Shown here: piece after piece, positions 33,860 through 42,561 of the stretch
Layout of the letters: each line of letters opens with the position of its first letter
How positions within the stretch are numbered: position 1 is the first letter of the stretch
Assembly (NCBI RefSeq): GCF_004345425.1
Contig: NZ_SLVP01000002.1
Span: forward strand, 372,001-436,000
Source: Paenibacillus sp. BK033
GTDB taxonomy: Bacteria > Bacillota > Bacilli > Paenibacillales > Paenibacillaceae
Reading direction: 5' to 3'
Length of the DNA: 64,000 bases
Position numbers and translations under genes: made by a program
Notes under the pieces: generated by a model
The model's input: the letters and a program-made list of their open reading frames with translations, nothing else
What the model was told of the DNA's origin: nothing
The model's database searches: none

Positions 33860-35269
33860 ATGCATCAGTCCAAATGGATTATTCTCACGATTATTATCGC
33901 GTGCCAGCTTATTGTCGTGCTTGACGCGTCCGTTATGGTAACGGCTATTCCCCAAATCGGCAGGGCTCTTCACATGTCGACAACCAGCTTGACTTGGGTT
34001 CATAACAGCTATATTCTCGCCTTCGGAGGCTTCCTGCTGCTTGGCGCCCGGGCGGGAGATCTGCTCGGGCGCAGACGAATGCTTGGCATAGGAATCGGGC
34101 TCTTCTCCTTAACCTCATTCCTTGCGGGCATAGCGCCAACGGCTGAATTCCTGCTTATCTCTCGGGCCCTTCAAGGCTTCGCCGCCGCACTCGCCACGCC
34201 TGCTGCGCTTGCCCTGCTGTCTGCAACCTTTGTCGAGGCGAAGGAACGCTCCCGGGCGATTTCCATGTATAGCGCCGTCTCGGCTGCAGGCGGCAGCATC
34301 GGCCTTATTCTTGGCGGATTTTTCACCGATTTTGTCTCCTGGCGCTTCGGTATGTTTATTAATGTACCCATCGGAATCGCTTTGCTGTACCTGGTTCAAA
34401 AATTTATTCAGCCGACAACCATCAGAGCCGGCCGCTTTGATCTTGGCGGTGCGCTAACCTCCGTGATCGGCATGACGTCCTTGGTTTACGGCTTGGTGCA
34501 GGCAGCGGATTATGGCTGGGGCAATCCCGCCACATGGATTCCGCTTGCGGCCGGAATCGTCCTTTTGGCGGTATTCGTTCTTATTGAATCCCGGGCGGCG
34601 GAGCCGATTATCCCGCTGCGATTGTTTGCGAACCGCCAGCGCTCGGGGGCTTATCTGGGCAGATTTCTAATGGTAGGCGGGAATTTTTCCCTCTTTTTCT
34701 TCATACCGCAATATTTGCAAAATGCCCTCGGGTTCAGCTCTTTCGAGGCGGGTCTTGCGTTCCTGCCGTTCACCGTTGCGCAGTTCGGAATTATGTACCT
34801 GATCCCCGGACTGGTTCGGCGGTTTGGCAATATCAAAGTGCTGTCTGCCGGCTTGATCATCGCGATTATCGGTACTCTTCTGTTAAGCCGGATCGTCTCT
34901 GAACAGACTTCGTTCTTCCCGAACGTATTTATTCTGCTCGCGATCATGGGCATAGGCGCAGGAATGGTCTTCCAGCCGCTTACGGCGATGGGTCTGGCCG
35001 GCGTGCAGCCGCAGGATAGCGGTGCGGCTTCAGGCTTGGTCAATGTCGCCCATCAGAGCGGTGCTTCCTTGGGTCTTGCGGTTCTTATTACGGTGTTTAA
35101 TACCTCGAGCCGCGCGGAACATCCTTCGGTAACGGAATTTACGCATGCGGTCTCGAATTCCATCTTGGGATCCGTCTTCTTTATCGTTTCGGCTTTGCTG
35201 GTGACGTTTATATGCTTTGCATCCGTTCGTCAGGTAACCGGCAAACGGGCTCTGGAGGCGAATAAATAA
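33860..35269 (+). CDS. MFS drug-efflux-type transporter, DHA2 (14-TM) family
   Basis: A 469-residue membrane protein with about 14 hydrophobic segments. It has the DHA2 motifs: LDASVMVTAIPQIG in TM1, motif A as GARAGDLLGRRRML, and motif C-like SRALQGFAAALATPAALALL. It would export small toxic compounds by proton antiport. Start ATG 33860 has AAAGGA 8 nt upstream; GTG 33854 is too close to it. It is divergent from an AraC regulator. Substrate cannot be told from sequence. Confidence 0.93.
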   Translation: MHQSKWIILTIIIACQLIVVLDASVMVTAIPQIGRALHMSTTSLTWVHNSYILAFGGFLLLGARAGDLLGRRRMLGIGIGLFSLTSFLAGIAPTAEFLLISRALQGFAAALATPAALALLSATFVEAKERSRAISMYSAVSAAGGSIGLILGGFFTDFVSWRFGMFINVPIGIALLYLVQKFIQPTTIRAGRFDLGGALTSVIGMTSLVYGLVQAADYGWGNPATWIPLAAGIVLLAVFVLIESRAAEPIIPLRLFANRQRSGAYLGRFLMVGGNFSLFFFIPQYLQNALGFSSFEAGLAFLPFTVAQFGIMYLIPGLVRRFGNIKVLSAGLIIAIIGTLLLSRIVSEQTSFFPNVFILLAIMGIGAGMVFQPLTAMGLAGVQPQDSGAASGLVNVAHQSGASLGLAVLITVFNTSSRAEHPSVTEFTHAVSNSILGSVFFIVSALLVTFICFASVRQVTGKRALEANK

Positions 35270-35275
35270 AAACGG

Positions 35276-35308
35276 CAAAAAAGGCTGCTTACGCGAGTAG
35301 GCAGCCTT
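35276..35308 (-). terminator. Terminator between the MFS and spore-protein genes
   Basis: A 12-bp stem with one G-U pair (AAGGCTGCTTAC / GTAGGCAGCCTT, 4-nt loop), followed on the minus strand by six T. It closes the spore-protein transcript and may also serve the convergent MFS gene. Confidence 0.85.
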
Positions 35309-35323
35309 GTCTGCGTGCTATTT

Positions 35324-35551
35324 CTAACGACGGAAGTTATTGGATGCGCCGCCGAGGCTTTGCTCAGCGATTTCAACCAAACGGCGAGTAATCGATCCGC
35401 CAATTTTTCCGGCATTATAAGTTGTAATATCACCGTTGTAACCATCACGCGATAAGGAAATACCGAGCTCTGAAGCCACTTCGAATTTGATTTGATCCAA
35501 AGCTTGCGCTGCTTGTGGTACCACTAAAGTGTTGCTGTTGCTTCTAGCCAT
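35324..35551 (-). CDS. Alpha/beta-type small acid-soluble spore protein
   Basis: A 75-residue DNA-binding protein of dormant spores that protects DNA against UV and heat and is degraded at germination. The family core is complete: QALDQIKFEVASELGI with the germination-protease site (FE-VASE), then GDITTYNAGKIGGSITRRLV with the invariant glycines. AGGAGGG lies 8 nt upstream of the ATG. It would be made in the forespore, but I could not assign a sigma-G promoter confidently in the 100 nt upstream. Confidence 0.97.
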   Translation of the reverse strand: MARSNSNTLVVPQAAQALDQIKFEVASELGISLSRDGYNGDITTYNAGKIGGSITRRLVEIAEQSLGGASNNFRR

Positions 35552-35651
35552 TGAAAAGCCCTCCTAATGTGTTGGTTTGTATTGTAATTTATGGTGCTGA
35601 AATTAATTTCTCCAGCTGCAACCACATTATGCAAGATGCCGGAAAACTTTT

Positions 35652-37589
35652 TTAATAACGGAGCCACACGTTCATTTCGCCGGGCTCCCGATTGCCCCAC
35701 AGATAGTAAGGAATCGCTTTGAAACGCACGGTCTCTCTCTTCCTGATTAACGGCTGATAAGGCTGTCCTTCCGTCCAGCCGGAGCTATCCAACACAACTC
35801 CGTTCCCTTCCACAACGATGCAGCCGCCAAGCAGCTCCGAAGCAATGCTTGCTGTCAGCTCCGGTTCTTCCGCAAGCGACAGGGAGGCCAGCGGCTTGCC
35901 ATTGTCCGCTTCTTCCACGCAGTAGACGAGCGGACCGCGCTGAATGGCGGCTTTTCCCGCGTCCGCGCGAATCAACGGATTCGCGGCAATCAGCTGCGTT
36001 TCGATTGGCAGCAGCCATTCTGCCTGATCGCCGTCTTGCCATACGCGGTATACGGTAGCATAACCCTTCTCCACGTGGTAACGGACTTGCTCTCCGTTTA
36101 TTTTCAACACGGGCTCTTTCGCATGGAACCAGTTCGGAATCCGGAGCGCAAGGATAAACGGAGCATCGTTTTTGTTTTCCTTCACGGATACCTTAAATTC
36201 TACAAGGCCGTTCCACGGGAGCTCCGACTTTTGGCTTAGAACGATCTTCCGGTCACTCGTCTCGAATGCGGCCTCGCTTCCGATAAACAAATGGACATGG
36301 ACGCTTGAGCCATCCTCCGACACATCGTAAATGTATTCGTCCAGCGAACCAAGCAGACGGGCTACGTTAGGCGGGCAGCAGGAGCACCCGAACCATTTCT
36401 GCCTAACCGGCTTCACATGGAATTTATCCGGGTTCTTGGCGCTCGCTTCCGGCCATACCTCAAGCGGATTCACGTAGAAGAAATGTTTGCCGTCCTTCGC
36501 CATGCTTCCAAGAACGTTATTGTACAAAGCCCGCTCCATTACGTCGGCATATTCGCTTTTGGCTTCCAGCCGAAGCATGCGCCGTGCCCAGAAGATCAGG
36601 CCGATTGACGCGCAGGTCTCCGCGTATACGGTATCGTTGGGAAGATCGTGGTCGAACGTAAAAGCTTCCCCGAGATGCGTCGCTCCAATTCCCCCGGTAA
36701 TGTACATTTGCTTGCCCGTCGTATTCGCCCATAGCCGCTCGCATGCTTCTCGAAGCTTGACGTCTCCGGTTAAGCGTGCGAGATCCGCCATTGCGCTATA
36801 CAGATATACCGCGCGGACGGCATGCCCTGCGGCAACCGGCTGCTCTCGAACCGGAAGATGGCTCTGGTAAACCTCCAGATTAGGCTCCCCTTGTGCCCAA
36901 ATCGTTGTCCGACCGCGGCGCTCCCATTCCTCGAGAAAATAACTCGGCTTGCTGCCGCGTTCATCGATAAAGTACAAGCTTAGATTCAGATAGCGCTCAT
37001 CTCCGGTTGCCTGATACAGCTTGACTAATGCAAGCTCCACCTCCGGATGTCCGCAATAGGCACGTTTTTGCCCCGGCTTCGTACCGAACAAGCTTGCGAT
37101 AAGGTCGGCAAAACGACGGGAAATATCGAGCAGCTTGCGCTTGCCCGTTGCCCCGTAATAAGCAACAGCCGCTTCGAACAAATGACCAGCGCAATACAGC
37201 TCATGCGCTTCGTACAGGTTGGACCACTCTTTGCCCGGCTCCTGGATCGTGAAATAAGTGTTTAAATAGCCGTTCTCCCGTTGGGCTTGTCCAATCAGAT
37301 CGATAGCTTCATCCGCTATTTTTTCCAGCTCCGGATCGGGCTGACGTTGAAGCGAATAAGCAACTGCCTCCAGCCACTTGTACAGATCGCTGTCCTGAAA
37401 AATCCATCCGCCGAACTCGCCCTTCTCCAGGCCGGCGGCAATCCGGAAATTACGGATCGAATAGCTGGGCTCCGCGTCTTGAACCCGGTCGTTCAGAGCC
37501 TCCCACTGATAAGGGATAACGGTTTCGCGCACTAGCTGTGTATATTCATTCCAAAAATCATCCTTGATGGTGATCAACGTGTCCTTCAT
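35652..37589 (-). CDS. Beta-L-arabinofuranosidase, GH127
   Basis: A 645-residue enzyme with no signal peptide, normal length for GH127. It belongs with HypBA1, which cleaves beta-L-Araf units and uses a zinc-bound cysteine as nucleophile. Matching residues here are Glu308 (in THLGEAFTF, acid/base), Glu324 and Cys326 (in YAETCASIG), and Cys402/Cys404/Cys405 in WFGCSCCPPNVARL. The 16-residue gap between the two glutamates is the same as I recall for HypBA1 Glu322/Glu338. The (alpha/alpha)6-barrel is followed by beta-sandwich domains. AAGGAGG precedes the ATG. It is divergent from an AraC gene and has no dedicated transporter beside it. Confidence 0.93.
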   Translation of the reverse strand: MKDTLITIKDDFWNEYTQLVRETVIPYQWEALNDRVQDAEPSYSIRNFRIAAGLEKGEFGGWIFQDSDLYKWLEAVAYSLQRQPDPELEKIADEAIDLIGQAQRENGYLNTYFTIQEPGKEWSNLYEAHELYCAGHLFEAAVAYYGATGKRKLLDISRRFADLIASLFGTKPGQKRAYCGHPEVELALVKLYQATGDERYLNLSLYFIDERGSKPSYFLEEWERRGRTTIWAQGEPNLEVYQSHLPVREQPVAAGHAVRAVYLYSAMADLARLTGDVKLREACERLWANTTGKQMYITGGIGATHLGEAFTFDHDLPNDTVYAETCASIGLIFWARRMLRLEAKSEYADVMERALYNNVLGSMAKDGKHFFYVNPLEVWPEASAKNPDKFHVKPVRQKWFGCSCCPPNVARLLGSLDEYIYDVSEDGSSVHVHLFIGSEAAFETSDRKIVLSQKSELPWNGLVEFKVSVKENKNDAPFILALRIPNWFHAKEPVLKINGEQVRYHVEKGYATVYRVWQDGDQAEWLLPIETQLIAANPLIRADAGKAAIQRGPLVYCVEEADNGKPLASLSLAEEPELTASIASELLGGCIVVEGNGVVLDSSGWTEGQPYQPLIRKRETVRFKAIPYYLWGNREPGEMNVWLRY

Positions 37590-37742
37590 CGAAATCCTCC
37601 TTCACATGAATGCCTAGCTTTCATAAAACGATAAAAATTGACTCCTCGTAAGTTCGAGTATATGCTTTATTCGTCCTATTCAACAGGAACGGAATGAACT
37701 TTTTCTTATACAAAATGACACAGTCCGGGATGTGAAATTTCC

Positions 37743-38579
37743 TTGAGCAAAGACAACTTCGTGGAACTGCAAACCCCGCCCCTCCCTTACTATTGGGAGT
37801 CTGGACGCTCCGAATTTCGGGTTGGCGACCGGCATCCCAATCGGAGAAGCTTTGGCATATTCGACTTGATCATTGTGGCTGAAGGAGAGCTGTTTATTGG
37901 GGAGAACGGCCGGGAATGGTCGCTTGGCAAAGGGGATACCCTTCTATTGCTGCCGGACGACGAACACTATTCGGTGAAGCCTTGCGAGCAGCATACCGTT
38001 TTTTACTGGGTTCATTTCGAGCATCTGATCTGGAGATCGCATGCCAAAGAAGGAGCTTCGGCAAAATCCTTCTTGAATCCTCACCTCATCCGGATTCCAA
38101 AGCAGATCTCCCTGAATGATCCCGAGAGTGCCTTTAAGCTGATGCGTCAGCTCCTCGAGCTGACTGTCGGGGATTCCTTCTGGGAGGAGCAAAGCTTGTT
38201 GGCTCGTCTTCTCGCGCTGCTCGAAAGCGAAAGCTTGAACAATACCAGCACGCCGGCAACCCGTCTCGCGGAAAAAGCCGCCTTTTATCTGCAGCAAAAT
38301 TTTCGGAAAGACATTACGAACGAGCTGCTTGCAGACGAGCTGCACTTCCATCCCAATTACATCGTTCGCTGCATGAAGAAGAGATACGGCATGACGCCTA
38401 GCGGCTACTTGCTGGAATTCCGGCTGGATCGGGCGAAGAAGCTGCTCGTTTCCTCCGAGTGGTCGATTGAACGAATTGCCGAAGAGGTCGGCTTCCGGTA
38501 CGCCCCTTATTTCACGGCCTGCTTCAAGCGCAGGGAGGGCATTTCCCCGCTGCGTTACCGCAAATCGATCCAGCAATGA
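37743..38579 (+). CDS. AraC-family regulator of the GH127 gene
   Basis: A 278-residue sugar-type AraC protein. The N-terminal cupin domain has DLIIVAEGELFIGENGREWSLG followed by LLLLPDDEHYSV and FYWVHFEH. The C-terminal double helix-turn-helix has ITNELLADELHFHPNYIVRC and IERIAEEVGFRYAPYFTACF. It begins at TTG 37743 with only a weak ribosome site, and no later in-frame start fits. The gene is divergent from GH127 with 153 nt between starts, the usual layout for a local activator. Confidence 0.9.
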   Translation: MSKDNFVELQTPPLPYYWESGRSEFRVGDRHPNRRSFGIFDLIIVAEGELFIGENGREWSLGKGDTLLLLPDDEHYSVKPCEQHTVFYWVHFEHLIWRSHAKEGASAKSFLNPHLIRIPKQISLNDPESAFKLMRQLLELTVGDSFWEEQSLLARLLALLESESLNNTSTPATRLAEKAAFYLQQNFRKDITNELLADELHFHPNYIVRCMKKRYGMTPSGYLLEFRLDRAKKLLVSSEWSIERIAEEVGFRYAPYFTACFKRREGISPLRYRKSIQQ

Positions 38580-38590
38580 AAAAAATCGAA

Positions 38591-38617
38591 CAAAAAAAGC
38601 CGATAGCTTATCGGCTT
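38591..38617. terminator. Bidirectional terminator overlapping a stop codon
   Basis: A 9-10 bp stem (AAGCCGATA / TATCGGCTT, 3-nt loop) with seven A before it and TTTCTCTTT after. It sits 16 nt past the AraC stop. On the minus strand, the TAA of the 38608-39207 gene lies inside the hairpin. Confidence 0.85.
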
Positions 38618-39207
38618 TCTCTTTGCTTGAGCAAATTGATTATTCGTTCATAGTCATAAATGTTATAGGTTTTAAACGCTAATTTATGCATGCTGCCGCC
38701 TTCCGTGAATGGAAAGATGACATAATCGTCATCCCTCTCGAAATCCAACGAAAGACTATCCTTGCCGATTTCCTTAATGAGCACGGCTTCCGACTCCGCC
38801 TGGAACAATGATTTTTTCATGACTCTGACTGCGTCGTCCGTAAAGACAAAAAAACCTTTGAACCGCACATCGTCTATCAAAATCGTCAGATCCTTAATCT
38901 TGGCATCGGCTGCTTCAGCAATCTTCTTCTCTACGCTGCTGGATGAGGTTGACTGGAACATCGACAAAATGCCGGATTGAACCGGTTGATCAGCATTAAA
39001 TCTGTTCACCAGCTTCTGCAGCAGATTAACCATCTCCGATAAGCCTATAAAGATAAAGCCTGCCGTAACCCCCGACAGCCACCAGTACAAGGCCGTGATC
39101 AAGTGAAAGCCATCATCGTTTATTCCAAATAGGAGGCCTGTAATAAATCCAATGGCAAGCAGCAAAATTCCGATACCCATCAACCATGTTGAAATAACAT
39201 TTCTCAT
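38608..39207 (-). CDS. Two-TM membrane protein of unknown function
   Basis: A 199-residue protein. Two membrane segments lie near residues 8-28 and 38-58 (GIGILLLAIGFITGLLFGI and ALYWWLSGVTAGFIFIGLSE). A cytoplasmic Ser/Ala-rich stretch follows, then an about 100-residue alpha/beta region (DDVRFKGFFVFTDDAVRVMK ... MHKLAFKTYNIYDYERII) which could be a PH-like or other small sensory fold. AAGGAGT lies 10 nt before ATG 39207. No family is recognised and there are no co-directional neighbours within 100 nt. Confidence 0.75.
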   Translation of the reverse strand: MRNVISTWLMGIGILLLAIGFITGLLFGINDDGFHLITALYWWLSGVTAGFIFIGLSEMVNLLQKLVNRFNADQPVQSGILSMFQSTSSSSVEKKIAEAADAKIKDLTILIDDVRFKGFFVFTDDAVRVMKKSLFQAESEAVLIKEIGKDSLSLDFERDDDYVIFPFTEGGSMHKLAFKTYNIYDYERIINLLKQRESR

Positions 39208-39317
39208 TTATGAGGACTCCTTGTCAGGCGAAAATTTTCCTATTGGCATCATAGCAAAATTCAGTAGATTGGACTAGTTATTTCTTCCAAATAAGGAGCC
39301 TCTTTGATATTTCTGCC

Positions 39318-39563
39318 TTAACTATACACTCTTTCGATTTCTTTATTAAACCAGTGAATATAACCGCAGCGGTCACAGATCAATAGATTTGCAGAACGGT
39401 TAGCAAAATCAAGATTAAGGAAACTCATAAAAGCAGTGTTTAATTGCGCGTAACTCTTTTCGAATTTATTATAGTGGCAATGCACGCAAAGAACCGTAAT
39501 GCCATTCGCGCTATATTCACCAGGCCCCTTGGCTTCCTTGAGATTTTTGGCAAACAACTTCAT
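39318..39563 (-). CDS. Small zinc-ribbon protein
   Basis: An 81-residue protein with two cysteine pairs, VLCVHC and CDRCGYIHWF, about 40 residues apart, the pattern of a zinc ribbon. Between them is a FEKSYAQLNTAFMSFLNLDF segment which, as I recall, is conserved in small uncharacterised Firmicute proteins with the same ending (C-x2-CGYIxWF). A stop codon seven codons upstream fixes ATG 39563 as the earliest start; its ribosome site is weak. Function unknown; nucleic acid binding is only a guess. Confidence 0.7.
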   Translation of the reverse strand: MKLFAKNLKEAKGPGEYSANGITVLCVHCHYNKFEKSYAQLNTAFMSFLNLDFANRSANLLICDRCGYIHWFNKEIERVYS

Positions 39564-39911
39564 AAATCTTTTCGCCCCGGCTATTATCCTTCATCCTCTC
39601 TTGGAACCTTCTATTCTTTCAATGCCAAATTAATAAGCTTTGAAGCTCTTCGATCTGTTCCTTCAAGAAATCACCTCGTTTCCGCCTCCTATATACGATA
39701 AGTTGAATCCTTCTTCTGCCTTTGAATTTACCCGTAAGATTAAATCACAGCGATATTATTTGAATTGTACCATAAACTGGAATGCCCTCCTCTAATACGA
39801 GGTAATTATTTACAACAAACTTTATTTGCAACAATTAGAGATGTACATGCGTCAAAGCTAATGCAACTTGAACGGGGAACATACCCCGACATCCCGAGGA
39901 GGTAGAAAATA
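39564..39911. other. 348-bp divergent intergenic region
   Basis: No convincing gene. On the minus strand a 15-codon frame (TTG 39666 to 39619) follows GAGGTG and could be a leader peptide for the zinc-ribbon gene, but support is slight. The right half is AT-rich leader for the YjgB-like gene; a promoter could not be assigned. Confidence 0.5.
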
Positions 39912-40502
39912 ATGAAATTTTATAAATCCATGAAAAAAATTGCGGTGGCTACCGTGGCTGCCGGAACTTTAGCTTTGACTGCCGTAGGAACCGTCCCATC
40001 CCAAGCAGCTGCCGCTCAAAGTGCCGCTCCCGTCGATGCGCACGCGAAAGCTTTCCAAACGTTAATGAGCTTCTATAAGCCTGCCCTTAACGGCCAGTTC
40101 CCTAACTTCCACGGCTTCACGATTGGTTCAACTACGCATGCGTCGGTTATCAAAGCGATCGGAGAAGCTGAATCTCCCGCGAAAGATTCCGACGGCTTCG
40201 ATGTTTACCATGCCGAAATGGGGCATCCCGGATATGCGATCAGCTATAAGCTAGGTAAAATCAAGGAAATGCGCTACTTCGGAACAAATGTTGAGCGAGA
40301 GACCAACTTGGGGGGAATTACCGTCAAGATGCTTACTCAACACTGGGGTACCCCCGATGAGTCCGTCCTGATTAAGTCGGGCAAAACCGTGCAAAAGAAA
40401 ATCACCTATGTTCGTGGCAAATACCAACTTGAATTCATCTTTGACGGCACGAGCGGAACAGGGTTAAACCATATTAACCTTGTAAACAAAACAATTAAGT
40501 AA
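39912..40502 (+). CDS. Secreted YjgB-like (DUF4309-type) protein
   Basis: A 196-residue protein with a clear signal peptide (basic KSMKKIAVATVAAGTLALTA, cleavage near SQAAA-AQS). The mature part repeats the YjgB-type scheme: GFTIGSTTHASVIKAIGEAE, a YAISYKLGKIKEMRYFG strand pair, GGITVKMLTQHWGTPDE and YQLEFIFDGTSG. Two similar halves (each G-x-T ... G-x-P/A) suggest an internal duplication, as in SmpA/OmlA-like folds. GAGGAGG lies 8 nt before the ATG. B. subtilis YjgB has no settled function as far as I know. The gene is monocistronic with a strong terminator. Confidence 0.75.
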   Translation: MKFYKSMKKIAVATVAAGTLALTAVGTVPSQAAAAQSAAPVDAHAKAFQTLMSFYKPALNGQFPNFHGFTIGSTTHASVIKAIGEAESPAKDSDGFDVYHAEMGHPGYAISYKLGKIKEMRYFGTNVERETNLGGITVKMLTQHWGTPDESVLIKSGKTVQKKITYVRGKYQLEFIFDGTSGTGLNHINLVNKTIK

Positions 40503-40510
40503 AGAAAAAT

Positions 40511-40547
40511 TAAAGGCAGATGGTCTACCTAAGACCATCTGCCTTTA
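40511..40547. terminator. Strong bidirectional terminator
   Basis: A perfect 16-bp stem (40511-40526 / 40532-40547, 5-nt loop) with A-rich DNA on the left and TTTA at the right end. It is shared by the YjgB-like gene and the convergent gene at 40564. Confidence 0.9.
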
Positions 40548-40563
40548 TCCAAAACTAAGCCTA

Positions 40564-40749
40564 TTAATCCGGGAAAATAATTTCGCCTTCGTCACTACTG
40601 ACATCAAAAAATCCTGCCTTGCATTCTACGGCTAACTCTCGCAAGGCCGAATACGCTTCATCGGCTACGGAATAGGCGAAAGCCGAATAGATGACGGCTG
40701 AGCCCAACGAGTAATCGGTTAACCGGTTATCCGTTCCGGCTTCCTCCAT
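40564..40749 (-). CDS. Truncated C-terminal remnant of a roughly 140-residue conserved family
   Basis: A 61-residue frame. TDYSLGSAVIYSAFAYSV, then DEAYSALRELAVECKAGFFD and SSDEGEIIFP match, as I recall them, the C-terminal half of a family of about 140-residue proteins found in many bacteria, whose N-terminus normally starts with an MSYDLxVF-like strand. That half is absent here: only 2 nt separate the start from the stop of the kinase-like gene upstream. No good ribosome site precedes ATG 40749. A deletion that removed the 5' half is the simplest reading. The family's function is not established, although some members sit beside toxin genes. Confidence 0.5.
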   Translation of the reverse strand: MEEAGTDNRLTDYSLGSAVIYSAFAYSVADEAYSALRELAVECKAGFFDVSSDEGEIIFPD

Positions 40750-40751
40750 GT

Positions 40752-41432
40752 TTATTTACGCTTACCCAAGAAAAGTTGACTAACCCGTTTAGAGAAGTCT
40801 TCTATTCCAAAGCTTGCCGTATCTATCCGGTTGTACCAATTCGTTATCGTTTCCAATATCCATAAAGGGATCTGCACTCCGCTAATCATAGGGTAAAAAT
40901 GTTTGTATGACCATACCAAGTGCTCCCAGCGGCTATCGTTTCCGTCCTTGCAATACTCCGATACATCAAGAACTTTTCCTCTCCCGTCCTGCAGGAGTAC
41001 ATTTTTAAGATGAATATCTCTTGGGTTCATTCCTTGGCTGCGAATAAACTCACGGGCATTTTCAACGTCCCGGATCACTTGCTCCGGAACAGGGATCCCT
41101 TGCAGAAGACAGTCATACAAAGTAATTCCTTGTTCAAAGCTTAATACCAAATAGTTCGATCCGGTACCATAACAACGGGGAAAATAGGGAGATCCTTGCA
41201 GACGTTCATAGATGCCTGCTTCCACGTCCTTCTTCTCCAATGACTGGGCGGTGTACACTTTATATGCATAATTAGGGGTCTCCGAGTGATAAAAAACCGC
41301 TGCATCCGTTCCTATGCCGATGCAACGCAAATCTTCCGAGAAACCGACAACGGAAACCGGTTTATTATTTTCATATCCAACAACCTCGATGCTTTTTAAT
41401 GCTTCTTCAACTTGTTTCCAGTCTTCAATCAC
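40752..41432 (-). CDS. YrzF-like protein kinase homologue
   Basis: A 226-residue compact kinase-like protein. A glycine loop (IGIGTDAAVFYHSE), the ATP-binding lysine in YAYKVY, a catalytic loop PRDIHLKNVLLQDGRGKVLD (RD-x-H-x-KN in place of HRD-x4-N) and a V-L-D metal site in place of DFG are visible. These fit the small Bacillus YrzF/SpkB-type group. The frame starts at TTG 41501, but GTG 41432 has AAGGAG 7 nt upstream and is the likely start. The substrate is unknown. The truncated 61-codon frame follows immediately. Confidence 0.75.
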   Translation of the reverse strand: MIEDWKQVEEALKSIEVVGYENNKPVSVVGFSEDLRCIGIGTDAAVFYHSETPNYAYKVYTAQSLEKKDVEAGIYERLQGSPYFPRCYGTGSNYLVLSFEQGITLYDCLLQGIPVPEQVIRDVENAREFIRSQGMNPRDIHLKNVLLQDGRGKVLDVSEYCKDGNDSRWEHLVWSYKHFYPMISGVQIPLWILETITNWYNRIDTASFGIEDFSKRVSQLFLGKRK

Positions 41433-41604
41433 AAGATATGCTCCTTCTTTCACTTGGATATTGATAATAGTTTTACGTTCACCATGCGATAACTGTTTCA
41501 ACTATATCCTGGCATAAGAAAAAACGACTGTGCGAATGCACGGCCGGTTGTTTCAATTATGGTTATTACTTGCTTTCGCTGTGACTCAACTCTAGCAGGG
41601 ATGA

Positions 41605-41985
41605 CTACCCCAAATCTAATGTAGTCCAACCATGTTTGGTAAGCGAATCGTTCGTTTTCCTAAATTGGGCATAAGCCCTTCTACTTCTTAGGTTGCCTAT
41701 TATCTTCAGAAAGCTACTCCTATAAGGATATACGAAACGCGTCCTAGGCTCCGTAAACAATTCTATGTACATAGGATTATCGAAAGCATCCCTCAAACCA
41801 ACGCAGCTTGATGAATGGATGCTTCGATCTTCTCCTTCAAATAAGTCAGAACGATTTAAATAAAGGACCCCGTTTTTTCTGCATTCCATAAAGTCGATTA
41901 AAACTTCCGCGTGCTGATCATTAAAATAGGCTAACCCGCATGACGTTATGTTCTTGATTCTGGAATGGTGAATAACGATCAACAT
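41605..41985 (-). CDS. Hypothetical protein
   Basis: A 126-residue protein of no recognised family, with no signal peptide or membrane segment. It begins with a strand-like MLIVIHHSRI and holds many aromatic and basic residues (TEPRTRFVYPYRSSFLKIIG, RSRRAYAQFRKTN). The frame opens 12 nt earlier, but ATG 41985 has GGAGG 5 nt upstream. It is 30 nt after the 42016-42537 gene on the same strand, so it may be the third gene of a small operon. Confidence 0.6.
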   Translation of the reverse strand: MLIVIHHSRIKNITSCGLAYFNDQHAEVLIDFMECRKNGVLYLNRSDLFEGEDRSIHSSSCVGLRDAFDNPMYIELFTEPRTRFVYPYRSSFLKIIGNLRSRRAYAQFRKTNDSLTKHGWTTLDLG

Positions 41986-42015
41986 CTTCTCCTCCATTCA
42001 ACGAGACATAATAAC

Positions 42016-42537
42016 TCATTCCAAGATTAACTTTCCCCTATAGACATACTTGTCATCGGAGGAAATTTCAATACTGGTGCTCCCTAGCTTATTGTTGCGG
42101 TTGTATGCCGTAAACTTGATTATAGTTTTATATTGCACTTTATTTTCTTCCGTTAAAGGCGACCAATAGATCGTTTCACCTGGCTTCACTTGGGCTTTGT
42201 TCCCTTGCGCATTTACTTTACCATCCGAAGATTTCCAAAATAACAGCTCCCCTTCAGAGGAGCGAACTATAATCCGCGTTGCTTCATTATTAGAGATTGT
42301 AATTGGAAAACCCGGTACACTGCTCATAAACAGCGTGTATTCGGCGAGAGGAAACGCAACCTCAGGCGGGTGAAACCTTTTATTAGGAGTCCCGAATTGA
42401 AAGATAAGCATGATCCCGATAAGAAGGATTAAGCTAAACATACTGACCGCAATAACAACCGTTAATTTCCCGGAGAATCTATTATTTCTGTGCGACCGTG
42501 AATCATCGAGATTTTTTATTGCTCCCATATCGCTCAT
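42016..42537 (-). CDS. Single-pass membrane protein of unknown function
   Basis: A 173-residue protein. A short basic cytoplasmic N-terminus is followed by one membrane segment (LTVVIAVSMFSLILLIGIML) and an exported beta-rich domain of about 115 residues (ITISNNEATRIIVRSSEGEL, VQYKTIIKFTAYNRNNKLGS). No family is recognised. It is 24 nt after the small membrane protein gene upstream, which suggests joint expression. The ribosome site is distant and weak (GGGGGAAGG, 12 nt). Confidence 0.6.
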   Translation of the reverse strand: MSDMGAIKNLDDSRSHRNNRFSGKLTVVIAVSMFSLILLIGIMLIFQFGTPNKRFHPPEVAFPLAEYTLFMSSVPGFPITISNNEATRIIVRSSEGELLFWKSSDGKVNAQGNKAQVKPGETIYWSPLTEENKVQYKTIIKFTAYNRNNKLGSTSIEISSDDKYVYRGKLILE

Positions 42538-42561
42538 TCTTCCAATCGCACCTTCCCCCTA

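Noticed and set aside
39619..39666. 15-codon leader peptide upstream of the zinc-ribbon gene
   Set aside because: Has GAGGTG before a TTG start, but a competing frame reads just as protein-like; too short to support.
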